Source: Poecilobothrus nobilitatus (taxonomy: Eukaryota; Arthropoda; Insecta; Diptera; Dolichopodidae). From it: a stretch of 64,000 nt of DNA. The translations under genes were made by a program, and so were the position numbers. Below, piece after piece: positions 1 to 8,536 of the stretch. The notes beneath the pieces are model-generated. The model was given only the letters and a program-made list of their open reading frames with translations, was not told where the DNA came from and did not search any database. The stretch spans positions 227,061,151 through 227,125,150 of the forward strand of contig OX352772.1 in assembly GCA_947095535.1 (NCBI GenBank), written 5' to 3'. The number at the start of each line of letters is the position of its first letter. The stretch's first letter is position 1.

Positions 1-29
1 CTAAAGAATTTAGTTAATCAAAGACATTC

Positions 30-335
30 ATGGATTCATCATCGTCATACAACACAAACCAAGGACGTATTGGTTCAACTGTATTTGTACGACAAGCATT
101 TAAGACATCATTTGGACCTTATCCCCAAGTTGCAATATGTTTCAATTGCGGTGAAAGAAATGTAACGAGAGTTGAATATGAAAATGCTAACAAAACTCAT
201 ATTGCAGCTCTATTAATGTGTTTGATAGGATTATGGTGTTGTTGTTGTTGTATTCCATATTGTACTGATAACATGAAAAATGTAAATCATTATTGTTTGA
301 AATGTAACAATTTTTTGGGTGTTTATAATAAATAA
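30..335 (+). CDS. LITAF/CDIP-type zinc and membrane-anchored protein
   Basis: A 101-residue open frame starting at an ATG. It has the LITAF layout: CxxC at residues 37-40 (CFNC), a hydrophobic Cys-rich membrane-associated segment at about 58-78 (including CCCCC), and HYCLKC at 87-92. LITAF-domain proteins bind zinc through the two CxxC knuckles and sit on the cytosolic face of endosomal and lysosomal membranes. The N-terminus is short and has no clear PPxY motif. The gene lies in the left TIR of a Polinton-like element, so it was probably captured from a host. The right-arm copy (22733-23015) is frameshifted. The domain call is firm; any role in the element is unknown. Confidence 0.85.
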   Translation: MDSSSSYNTNQGRIGSTVFVRQAFKTSFGPYPQVAICFNCGERNVTRVEYENANKTHIAALLMCLIGLWCCCCCIPYCTDNMKNVNHYCLKCNNFLGVYNK

Positions 336-483
336 ATCATTTAAAGAAAAAAATTTTATATCTATGCAATTGTATAAAAAGCTAATCTTAATATTGAAAA
401 GCATCATAACACGATAAGCTTAGTAAATAACACGATCATAATGATTTGGGCTGATAATATTTTACATGGATATAAATATTGTA

Positions 484-1699
484 AAGGGTGTTCAAAATTG
501 AGGTATCATTTTAATTTTAATAAAAAAAGACTTTTTTTTTGAAATATTAAATATATTTTTATTTTAATTTATTGCAAATAGGTTCCGGTTAATAATAAAA
601 AAATTATGTCGGCCAAATGGCCCCCTCTACTACTTCGGCAGGCTTCCAATGTTTTACCAAAATTCTGAATCACGTTGTTCAATAAACTGTTCTCAATGGT
701 TGAAATCTGCTCGATAATGTTGTTTTTAAGCTCTTGAATTGTTGTGGGATTATTGCTGTACACTTTCGATTTCACAAAACCCCACAAAAAAAAATCCATC
801 GGTGTCAAATCGCACGATCTTGGTGGCCACATCACTCCTCCTCTACGAGAAATAATGCAATCTTCGAACTTTTCCTTCAAAAGGTCCATTGTTTCTCTTG
901 CTGTGTGGCAAGTGGCACCGTCCTGTTGAAACCACATATTCTCTACGTCCAAATCATCAATTTCCCGCCAAAAAAAGCTTCGGATCATCTCCCTGTAGCG
1001 ATTTCGATGTGGGTGTACTGGTTGCTCTAAGATATAACCCTTGGATTCTCTTGACCCCAAATGCGGCAATTCTGTTTATTGACGTAGCCATTGAGCTGGA
1101 AATGAGCTTCGTCGGTGAAGATTATTTTGTTAAAAAAATTCTCATTTTCTTCTTGTTTTTCGATTGCCCAAGAAACGAATTGCCGACGTAATGCATGGTC
1201 AGTTGGTTTTAATTCTTGCGTCAGCTGGATCTTATAAGCCTTTAAATGGAGATCACTATGCAAAATGTTGAATAATGTGGATGGTTTGATGTTTAATTGC
1301 TGCGAACGATGACGAATGGAAGTTTTTGGATCTTCTTCAACACTTCTGCTCACAGCTGCTACATTCTCGGTTGAACGGCCACTACGTTGATAAATGTTGC
1401 CTCTGCTATCAAGAACAGATCCAGTTTCTAAAAATTTATCAACCATCAGCTTGATGGCACGATTTGTTGGAGCATTTTCTCTACCAAATTTTGTTCGAAA
1501 TTTCCTAATTACATCTTGAAAACTTTCACCATTTTCAAAAAATGTTGTAATAACAAAAACACGTTATTCCTTCGTGTAACGTTCCATATTAACTAACCGG
1601 AATGTATTTAGAATATACCTAAAGAAACCTCGTATAAAAATTCCAGGTAGAAAAAAATGGCGGCAAAATCAAAATGATACCTCAATTCTGAACACCCTT
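484..1699 (-). mobile_element. Mariner/Tc1-type transposon with TIRs and TA duplication
   Basis: The ends are inverted copies of about 27 bp, beginning AAGGGTGTTCA and ending TGAACACCCTT, with one or two mismatches. TA lies directly outside each end (482-483 and 1700-1701). The right TIR of element A has the same flanking sequence without the transposon, with a single TA at 22589-22590. The insertion is therefore confirmed inside the window and came after the TIR arms formed. Length is 1216 bp, with one transposase gene on the minus strand. Confidence 0.95.
569..1587 (-). pseudogene. Mariner-type transposase, broken
   Basis: The product would cut and paste the surrounding element. Reading from the ATG at 1587 there is an in-frame TAA at codon 8, then an open frame with a helix-turn-helix-like region, then a frameshift around 1030-1069, after which the catalytic C-terminus continues to 569. 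Visible DDE/D motifs are IIFTDEAHF, QQDGATCHTA and CDLTPMDFFLWG. The last two Asp are separated by 36 residues, so this is not the classic DD34D or DD34E spacing. Both lesions make it non-functional as it stands. Confidence 0.9.
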
Positions 1700-1763
1700 T
1701 ATTTGTGGACAGAAATAGGCTTCAACTAAAATAATTAATTGGAGAATATTTCAAGTTTTTTAG

Positions 1764-2203
1764 GGATATATTTATACTCCAGAAGGTGGTGAAAAAATTT
1801 GTTTATTTAAAATTAGAAATGGTGAATCATTTACTAACCAATTCGATTTATCTCCTTTGGATTGGCAACATCTAAAAATAGAAGTATATGGTGGTGATAT
1901 ATCTATTATTGGTAAAATAAGAGGTTTAACAAATAAAACAAAGCAAGCACCTAATCATATTAATGCTGATTGCTCATTTTCTGAAGAAGATGATTGGGAG
2001 ATGGGGTTCTGCCAGCTGGTAAGAATAAAGGAAATACTGAAAATATTGATGCATTATCACTGGCAAGAAATGAATATGAAGAAAATCAGAATGAATTGAA
2101 AAAGTCGATGATAAAGAAACGAATAGATGAAGGAATTATATTTATATATTCAATAGAAAATAAATATAATGAAAAAAATAAAAAATCAAAAATTGGTAAC
2201 TAA
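1764..2203 (+). pseudogene. Unknown TIR protein (gene X), left copy, frameshifted
   Basis: I do not recognise the family. The open frame begins right after TTTTTTAG at 1756-1763, starting with a GYIYTPEGG-like segment, and runs to an acidic patch (SFSEEDDWE). It then continues in another frame through a Lys/Glu-rich region ending near 2202. The right-arm copy (22084-22526) has the same frame change at the same place, so the shift is either inherited or marks an unrecognised intron or a shifted reading frame. A short ATG-led segment at 441-481, just before the mariner, could be a first exon (it contains HGYKYC), but no splice pair gave a consistent phase. Confidence 0.5.
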
Positions 2204-2475
2204 TTAACTAATTTTAGAAAATTACTTGAAAATTTAAAAGAGGAATATTTAGATTATATGGAAGCTTATTCAGATGGAAGAGATAGATTTTTATCACTCT
2301 TTATATATGTATGTTCTATTATAAGTCAAGTAAAGTTTGTACATAATAAAGAACTTTCTAGAAAATAAAAAGTATAACTTATATATTTATAATTTCCAAT
2401 CACACATTACTGTGTGAACCTTGAATGAAGATAGATCAAAGTTTTTTTTTGTGACAAACAATTTTAATATTTTGC
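2204..2475 (+). other. Intergenic part of the left TIR
   Basis: No gene is recognised. It includes a short open stretch (2215-2370) in the spacer after gene X, then the leader of the secreted-protein gene. Compared with the right arm, about 15 bases covering the start codon and first codons of the next gene are missing around 2455-2462. Confidence 0.5.
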
Positions 2476-3081
2476 TTGTTTACTATTCAAGCAAATTCAG
2501 CTCCCACTTCTAATATTAGATTGGATGAATCAGCTTTTGGGTGCACATATTTTAGTATATTACTTCCAAATAATGAAACTGTTAAAGTAAATTTATCAGT
2601 TCAGTTTTTAAAACATGTAATTTCCTCCGAAACAAATACTATTGAAATTACAACAACAACTACAATACAACTATTAACTACTTTGCAAGCAATTGATCAA
2701 TTTTTATCAGATAAAGCTGATTCAGTACTACAATATGCATCTATAGATGATGATATTAAAGCTTTTAGAAATGAATTAGTTTTAAAAGAACAGAACATTG
2801 GTGGAATAATAAATAGTGAGCATATATTTTATAGGCATTTTGTATTGAATTTTGGTGAGAATCAAAAACTCACTGTGAGATGTGAATATGAAAGCATTTT
2901 TATTAAAAAGTTTTTCAAAATTCAATGTCATGAATATCGAGAAATATTAGTTGAAAGAATTACAGGTGATGGAGAAGCAGAAAAAATTATGATGGTAGAT
3001 ACAGAATATAAATCTGATTTCACTGTAATTGATTTACGAACAATCAAACAGGATCCGACATATCAAATGGAAATTCATTAA
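2476..3081 (+). pseudogene. Secreted protein gene Y, full-length body but start codon lost
   Basis: About 200 residues are open to a TAA at 3081. The right-arm copy starts MKSFLILIFCLF, a typical signal peptide. This copy lacks the ATG and first codons because of a small deletion, so the frame opens only after it. The body begins NSAPTSNIRLDE, has a Thr-rich stretch (ITTTTTIQ) and a mixed alpha/beta C-terminal half. The TIR inner edge falls within the gene at 2708, so only this copy has the downstream two thirds. The family is unknown; the right-arm copy supports export. Confidence 0.55.
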
Positions 3082-3131
3082 AAACAAAAAAAATGTAATT
3101 AAAATAATATGAAATAAAAAAATTTTTTTCT

Positions 3132-4040
3132 CTATATTAAATCAGTTTTATTTATCCATGAATTGTGATCAGATGAGAATCCAAGCCATTTTACAAAAAT
3201 CTTATTATCTTTACTTTTGATAACTTTTTCAACTAGGTAAATATTATTATGTTTAGATTTTAACAATTCATATTCATAGAAGCTTCCTTGTATAGGTTGA
3301 CCTTGATAATCTTCCAGTAAATATGTGCCAGGGTTAGTGATTTGAACTTTTCTTATCTTGAATATTTCAGTTGTCCAATTTGGTGTGTAGCCTTTTTCAA
3401 AAATATGTTTATACTTGCTTATTCGATCTAAGTCACCAATTTTAAATTTGTATGGTGGTGAAATTTTAATATGATTGTATATAGTATTAAGTAAATTTTC
3501 AGCATTATCTTTATTGACATCAGATGGTCGTTTTTGAATTGTTCGATGTTTAGTGTTGTTATATTGTTTTGTTAATTCTTCAATTAGGTTAATCCATTTA
3601 TAATTTCCATTAAAACTAAATTCTTTCCACATCTTTTCTTTTAAAGTTCTATTAAAACGTTCAAAAATAGAGGCCTTTAATATGCTGAATGTTGAATAAT
3701 GATTTATATGATATTTATGCATTATTTTATTAAAAAATTCTTTTCCATCGTCGGTTTGTAAATTTTGAGGTTGCCTTTTAGAATTTACAAAAATATTTTG
3801 CATTGCTTCTGTAACGTTCTCTGAAGTTTTTGTTTTTATAGGGATTACCCATGCATACTTGGAGAAGGTGTCAATGACAGTTAATAAAAATTTAAAACCT
3901 TTGTTCTCTTTAGCATATAAACCCATTTCTACTAAATCAGCTTGCCAAAGATCATCAAATTCTTTTATTATAACTCTACGTCGTTCAAAATTTCTCCGTG
4001 CAGGCTTATGCAGCTCTTCAACAACTTCTTTTTTACTCAT
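3132..4040 (-). CDS. INT: Polinton integrase with C-terminal chromodomain
   Basis: A complete 302-residue frame from an ATG. It is a retroviral-type DDE integrase that inserts the element into the genome. The catalytic core shows WQADLVEM (first Asp), LQTDDGKEF (second Asp) and ASIFERFNRT (Glu), with the usual spacing. The C-terminus has an SH3-like region and then a chromodomain (YLVEKVIKSKDNKIFVKWLG and SWI), as in many Polinton integrases. An N-terminal HHCC zinc domain is not evident, so the protein is short at the front or the domain is absent in this lineage. It converges on gene Y with a 50-base gap. This is one of the few undamaged genes in element A. Confidence 0.93.
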   Translation of the reverse strand: MSKKEVVEELHKPARRNFERRRVIIKEFDDLWQADLVEMGLYAKENKGFKFLLTVIDTFSKYAWVIPIKTKTSENVTEAMQNIFVNSKRQPQNLQTDDGKEFFNKIMHKYHINHYSTFSILKASIFERFNRTLKEKMWKEFSFNGNYKWINLIEELTKQYNNTKHRTIQKRPSDVNKDNAENLLNTIYNHIKISPPYKFKIGDLDRISKYKHIFEKGYTPNWTTEIFKIRKVQITNPGTYLLEDYQGQPIQGSFYEYELLKSKHNNIYLVEKVIKSKDNKIFVKWLGFSSDHNSWINKTDLI

Positions 4041-4084
4041 GTTTATACAAAATAAAAATAGATGGATTTAATTACTATGTATAA

Positions 4085-4481
4085 CTAATTAGAAAATCTT
4101 TGATTGAAAATGAATTCCCGGTGATTACTATCTAGAATCTTAGAAATAATATCATCAGTATTTTGAATTCGTTGACTAAATCTGTAGCGATCAAGTGCTA
4201 TGACTTCCCAATATTTTTGTCGAGCTAATTTATATGCTGTGTTCCATTTGTATAATATATGTATTTGAGGCTTTAACATAAATTTGACTCTCTTTTTTAC
4301 TTTTTGCATCATCATAATCCTCTTCCTCATGGTTATCTTCAAATGAATCTGAAATATTGTCAGAAACAACTGAAATATCATCTTCCTTTTCGTCACTCTC
4401 ATCAGACGAATTTGAAGCATCAAGCCAATCGAAAAAATCTACAACTTCATCCTTACTCATCTTGCAATAAATTATCTTCAT
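4085..4481 (-). pseudogene. Acidic protein next to the integrase, probably frameshifted
   Basis: The first frame (ATG at 4481, or 4460) is strongly acidic, with runs of Ser, Asp and Glu (DASNSSDESDEKEDD), and stops at 4230. An overlapping frame continues to 4085 with a basic, helical-looking tail (AYKLARQKYWEVIALDRYRF). One frameshift near 4240-4270 would join them, but I cannot prove they form one gene. Element B also has an acidic protein beside its integrase (41801-42097), which suggests a shared role of unknown kind. Confidence 0.45.
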
Positions 4482-4559
4482 ATTTATTTAAAAAAATATT
4501 TAAAGAATATCCTATTTGATGTATAGGTATTTTGAAAGTTGAATGAAAACTAATCACAA

Positions 4560-5057
4560 TTAATTCCTTGAATTGTTAATTAAATCTAAGGCTGATTGAG
4601 CTTTAGCTTCAGCGTTTTGTAGTCTTGCATTAATAAATCCAATTGGTTTTTTAACTTGAAATTCAACAAAATCATACATTTTTGAAAATTTTTCATTTAC
4701 CATAGCAGAAAATTTGATGTGGATATTCTCTAAACTATCTTGCATTTTTTCTTCTAAAATTCTTAATTTTTCTTCTGTTAATTTAAGTTCTATAGACATT
4801 GTTGTCTCTGTATGATCAAACATTTCTCCTATGTAGTTTTTTATTAATTCTTTGTGAAAGAAAATTTGGTTATTCACAAATGTTTGTGTTGCTGCATCAT
4901 TTCCGTTAACTGGATCTTGAACATTTGATAAAATTTTGTTATCTAAATCATAATTTCCTTCAGAAGTAAATTTGAAACCTATACCTGGAGGACCTTGATT
5001 ATGTAGTTTTCTAGAAGAAGAAGAAGCTGTACTACGTCCAAACTTATCAAGTGGCAT
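4560..5057 (-). CDS. Fibre- or spike-like coiled-coil protein
   Basis: A complete 165-residue frame. It starts with a Ser-rich leader and a GPPGIGFKFTSEGNYDL motif, then a segment (NKILSNVQDPVNGNDAATQ) that resembles the shaft or attachment repeat of phage-type fibres. A long amphipathic helix region follows (about 65-160) with heptad-like Leu, Ile and Phe spacing, suggesting a trimeric coiled coil. Similar proteins occur in other arthropod Polinton-like loci. No receptor-binding knob is visible after the coil. A structural virion role is inferred, not shown. Confidence 0.55.
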   Translation of the reverse strand: MPLDKFGRSTASSSSRKLHNQGPPGIGFKFTSEGNYDLDNKILSNVQDPVNGNDAATQTFVNNQIFFHKELIKNYIGEMFDHTETTMSIELKLTEEKLRILEEKMQDSLENIHIKFSAMVNEKFSKMYDFVEFQVKKPIGFINARLQNAEAKAQSALDLINNSRN

Positions 5058-5088
5058 TATGATTTTTACTGATTGATAATTTAAAATA

Positions 5089-6095
5089 TTATTGAATTAT
5101 ATTTGCTTCTCTCAATTCTTCAAAATTATAGATAAAATTTCATTGTGATGATTATTGTTACCAGCTGATTGTGAACTAATTAAAAGTCTTAATCTGTCAA
5201 CTAACTCATAAGGATCATCTCAATAAACAAACTGATTTGATTGATTTGTATAATTTAAATATGTTTCTGGCATAGGAGATTTATGTAAAAACGTTCTAAA
5301 AAAATTTTTTTTTGAATAACCTGAACCAGATTTTTTATACCTAGTGTTGTAATCATTTTCATAATATTTTCTTGATATGTTCTTGTATTTATAACGTTTG
5401 TTTCCTTTTATTTGTCCTAAACTATCATAATTTCTTCTATGTGCATTCGTTTTGTTAAGTATTTGATAATATATACTTAAATCACTTTCAGTATAGTTTA
5501 AAGGGTTTTTTTTAAATATTAATTCATATAGGCCATCAGCTCCCTTAAATTTTTCATCATCAATCACTATATTTTTAGTATTTTCATCTATTTCAAAATT
5601 AGCATTACCAAGTTTTCGAATATTTAATGATTTATCAAAACGTGGTCCATATGTTCTATAAAGTTCTGATTTGGTGAGAGCAGGAAATTGTGAAATTGAT
5701 GATTCATCACTATTACAGAATTTTGGCGTTGAAGTTTTTGAAATTGACGATTCATCATTATAGAATTTTAAAGTATTCGGAGTTGAAGTTTTCAATTCAT
5801 TGTATGTACTAGCCTTGTTGCTAGGTGTTTTAACTTCTGATGTAAATGACGGCATTTAATTAAACCTGTTATCATCATCCGCAGCCCATTTAATTTCCGG
5901 TTTGATAACATTATCTGAAAATTGTTTTTGTTGTTGTTTGACAACATTTGTTAATTTTTTCAATGGTTTTATAATTGGAGTAAAAGCTTCTTCACGATTA
6001 CGGTCTTCCGATTGCTTTTAAACTTTTAAAGATTGAAATTTGCTTTTTAAATTTTTACGAGTTTTAATTAACTCTTTCATGAGTTGTTCATCCAT
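5089..6095 (-). pseudogene. Conserved Polinton-type structural gene (possibly DUF8207-like), broken
   Basis: One reading frame from the ATG at 6095 runs through a basic helical N-terminus (KELIKTRKNLKSK) and a central region with KYGP/YGPRFDKSLNI-like and GLYELIFKK motifs, to a C-terminal DDPYELVDRLRLL segment. It is interrupted by two in-frame TAA codons (near 6020 and 5856), an in-frame TGA at about 5220, and a two-base insertion near 5125. Proteins of this layout accompany many arthropod Polinton-like loci; the DUF8207 label is from memory and uncertain. Its function is not known to me. The largest surviving open part is 5220-5855. Confidence 0.6.
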
Positions 6096-6129
6096 TTTTT
6101 AAATGAGGATTAGTTCAAGTATTAACTGT

Positions 6130-6235
6130 AAATTATCGACTGAACTGTTCTCCTGCTAACTGCTAACTGATAATCGCAAACTGCTAACTGGTAACAGCCA
6201 TCTGCTAATAGCCAACAGCTAACTGCTAAATAACA
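6130..6235. repeat. Short degenerate tandem repeat built on CTGCTAACTG
   Basis: About ten imperfect copies of a 10-12 base unit (ctgctaactg, gtaacagcca, tagccaacag and similar) lie between two minus-strand genes. The repeat is not seen elsewhere in the window. Confidence 0.6.
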
Positions 6236-6305
6236 CCGTTTAGTTAGTAAATGTTGAAGGATTCGTTCAGCTAATAACTGCCTACTGTGGCAGATCTCTT
6301 GTCAA

Positions 6306-6988
6306 CTAAAATTTAGCAAATGCATCAAAATTTTTTCTATAACGTCCATTATTTAAACTGTCATCTTTATTGATTAATAGAAAAGCATAATTATCATTCC
6401 AGCAACATGCACTCAATTTTTTAAAATCAATGTATGACATATCAGAATTGACATGGTCATTATATATATGTTTTAAATTTAAATCATCTTGCTTAAATAT
6501 AATTAAAAAATTAGCATTATTTCTAACTAAATGCTTTGGAATTCTTGTATATGACTGACATAAATAAAAGCTATCTACTTCTTGGTGACGTCTCATACAA
6601 AAATAGGCTCTTATATTATCTTGTTTATCACAAGCTACATCATCAAAAATAAATATTGAGTTTGGTTGTGATGCCGATGGTTCAATTACATCAGCCTTAT
6701 TTGAAAATTGGTTATATCCCATTCCTTTGATTGGTTTTATTAATTTTTTTCAATATTCATATTTAGGTTGATGCAATGATTTCGAGTAGATATATATGTT
6801 TTCAAATTTGAGCTCTTTAGGATCTAAAAGCATACTTATCATAGCATTAGTTTTACTGCAATTTGAAGGTCCGAGTATTAATCCTCTTATACTATCTGGA
6901 AAACATTCACCATGTCTTTTATTTTCTTTTTTGGATCTTGATCAAAATTTTTAACTTTAACTGCATTATCTAGTTTTATAAATTTCAT
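6306..6988 (-). pseudogene. ATP: Packaging ATPase of element A (FtsK/HerA-type), broken
   Basis: The product would pump genome DNA into the capsid. The minus strand shows a Walker A motif (GPSNCSKTN, near 6860) and a Walker B motif (SIFIFDDVAC, near 6655). Downstream motifs include CMRRHQEVDSFYLCQSYTRI and FKQDDLNLKHIYNDHV. An in-frame TGA at 6750-6752 separates the two motifs, and a frameshift in the A-rich stretch near 6940 cuts off the start. The C-terminal 138 residues are open. It is divergent from the PLA2 gene, with a 55-base gap. Confidence 0.85.
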
Positions 6989-7043
6989 TTTATAAAGGTG
7001 ATTAGTATTTGAGTGACTTTCTTAAACTAAACAACTTAATATT
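6989..7043. promoter_or_regulatory. Short divergent promoter region, ATPase and PLA2 genes
   Basis: Only 55 bases separate the two start codons. A TATAAA lies at about 6991-6996 in the plus direction. That promoters sit here is inferred from the gene arrangement. Confidence 0.35.
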
Positions 7044-7839
7044 ATGCCACTTTATAATAAATATTCAATCAGTAACCAAAAAACCGTTAATGGAAAAGGT
7101 GTAGTTAATTCTCTAATTAATAAACTGACATTTGAAGCACATTTACCTAGTTATAATTATTGTGGTCCTGGGACAAAACTAGCAAAACGATTAGCACGAG
7201 GTGATAAAGGAATTAATGGTTTAGATGAGGCTTGTCGAGAGCATGATATAGCATATTCTCAAAATACTGATCAAAATCAACGTCATATAGCTGATAAAAT
7301 ATTGGCAGAAGCTTGGCAAAGGACAAAAGCTAAAGACTCAAGTTTTGGTGAACGGTTAAATTCATATCTAGTTACAAACACAATGAACACGAAACTTAAA
7401 CTAGGTATGGGTTTAAAAAAAAAACAAAGAAAACTAAAAGAAAAAAAAAAACCTTTGAAAAATGTCATAAAAGAAGCTAGAACAGCAGTTAAAACTATAA
7501 AAAAATACTATAAGAATAGCTTTGCAAGCAGCTCGAAAATTTTCTAGGGGGCAGAAAAAAATAATCGATATTCCCAGAATAATTAAAGTACCAAAAATTG
7601 ATGGAGTTCTACCTTTAATTGCAATTTTTGCGGGTCTTTCAGCTATTAGAGCATTATCAGGTGGTGCTGCTGGGATAGCTAAGGCTGTAAGCGATGCTAA
7701 AAATGCACACAAACAGTTACATGAAAGTGAGCCTCATAATAAATTGATGGAAGCTATTGCATTAAAAGGAGGAAAGAGATTACACTTAAAACTGTATAAG
7801 AAAGGATTAGGTCTTTATTTAAATCCAAAAAACCATTAA
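7044..7839 (+). pseudogene. Minor capsid protein with PLA2 domain, frameshifted
   Basis: The N-terminal frame (7044-7547) has a phospholipase A2 core of the parvovirus VP1 type. The calcium loop is YNYCGPGTKL and the catalytic His-Asp pair is in CREHDIAYS. In parvoviruses this enzyme breaches the endosomal membrane during entry. A Lys-rich stretch follows. A frameshift in an A-run near 7500-7515 moves the frame to 7522-7839, which holds a hydrophobic segment (GVLPLIAIFAGLSAIRAL, then GGAAGIAKAV) like the membrane-active part of adenovirus-type core peptides. The last residues overlap the protease frame by one more shift, so these may once have been a single long gene. Confidence 0.8.
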
Positions 7840-7841
7840 AT

Positions 7842-8204
7842 GAGCTACCCAAAAGGGCACTTACTAATTATGATTTAGAAGAATTTGGAAAAAAATACTT
7901 AAAACATTTCCGTGGAGTTTTTATGGGAGATAATTTACCAACACGCAAACCTTTGAAATACGAATGTGGTATAATAAATTTAGATAATTCTATTGGAAAT
8001 GGAACGCATTGGGTAGCTTATTACAAAAATTCTCAAATCATACAATATTTTGACAGCTTTGGAAATTTGCAACCTCCATTAGAAGTAATTAAATATTTAG
8101 GAAATAAGCTTGTATATAACTACAATAAATATCAAAACTTTAATTCATATAATTGTGGTCATTTATGTTTAGAATTTTTATTTCATATTGTTAACAAAAA
8201 ATAA
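7842..8204 (+). CDS. PRO: Adenain-type cysteine protease
   Basis: Virion maturation protease of the adenovirus/Polinton type. Visible active-site regions are GTHWVAYY (His), IQYFDSFG (acidic residue) and NSYNCGHLCLEFL (Cys). The frame is open from upstream of 7842, but the first in-frame ATG is at 7923, inside the expected N-terminal part (FRGVFMGDNLP). It probably depends on the preceding minor capsid frame, from which it is offset by one base. It is therefore either an overlapping gene or the C-terminal part of a fusion broken by a slip. About 120 residues, shorter than adenovirus protease. Confidence 0.8.
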   Translation, partial: ELPKRALTNYDLEEFGKKYLKHFRGVFMGDNLPTRKPLKYECGIINLDNSIGNGTHWVAYYKNSQIIQYFDSFGNLQPPLEVIKYLGNKLVYNYNKYQNFNSYNCGHLCLEFLFHIVNKK

Positions 8205-8536
8205 ATTATCAGTAAATAAAAACATAACATAATAACAAAAAACAAAAATATTGCTTTTTTTATTATTAGTCTAGTTTTATTAAACATAACCTAGGTTAAT
8301 AATTTTGTTCAAGTTCAAAGTTATTTTCTCTATTAAAAGAACCGAAAAAATTAACTGATAAAGAATAATTTGAATTTAGTTGTAAAGAAATTAAAAGAAC
8401 AAAAAAATAGAATTAGAATATATTATGATGTATGCATTGTTTTTCATTATGTTAATGATTAAGATGGATTAACCTTGAAAATCTATAAAAGCAATATACT
8501 CTTCTGAAATATGTCATTATTATTTGAGTAAAAGAT
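8205..8536 (+). other. Intergenic stretch before the penton gene
   Basis: AT-rich, with no coding frame of note. AATAAA-type signals just after the protease stop (around 8213-8218) could end its transcript. Confidence 0.4.

Larger units (their letters stand above)
1..2708 (+). repeat. Left terminal inverted repeat of element A
   Basis: It matches the reverse complement of 21573-23044 with many small indels. The inner limit is sharp: both arms agree up to the tract ending TTTTTATC (2701-2708; right arm from 21573) and then diverge inside the secreted-protein gene. Without the mariner (484-1699) and one TA the arm is about 1.49 kb. The arm carries three genes: LITAF-like, an unknown, and the first part of the secreted protein. 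Confidence 0.85.

Noticed and set aside
734..1191. Plus-strand frames over the mariner
   Set aside because: Shadows of the minus-strand transposase.
441..1764. Two-exon model for gene X with an intron ending TTTTTTAG
   Set aside because: No donor site gave a consistent reading phase in both TIR copies once the mariner is ignored.
3132..4040. Retrovirus or LTR-retrotransposon integrase
   Set aside because: No LTR, gag or reverse transcriptase nearby; the neighbours and chromodomain fit a Polinton.
7044..7547. Host or venom phospholipase A2
   Set aside because: The short GPGT loop and CREHDIAYS, with a Lys-rich tail and capsid-gene neighbours, fit the viral minor capsid type. There is no signal peptide or Cys pattern of secreted PLA2.
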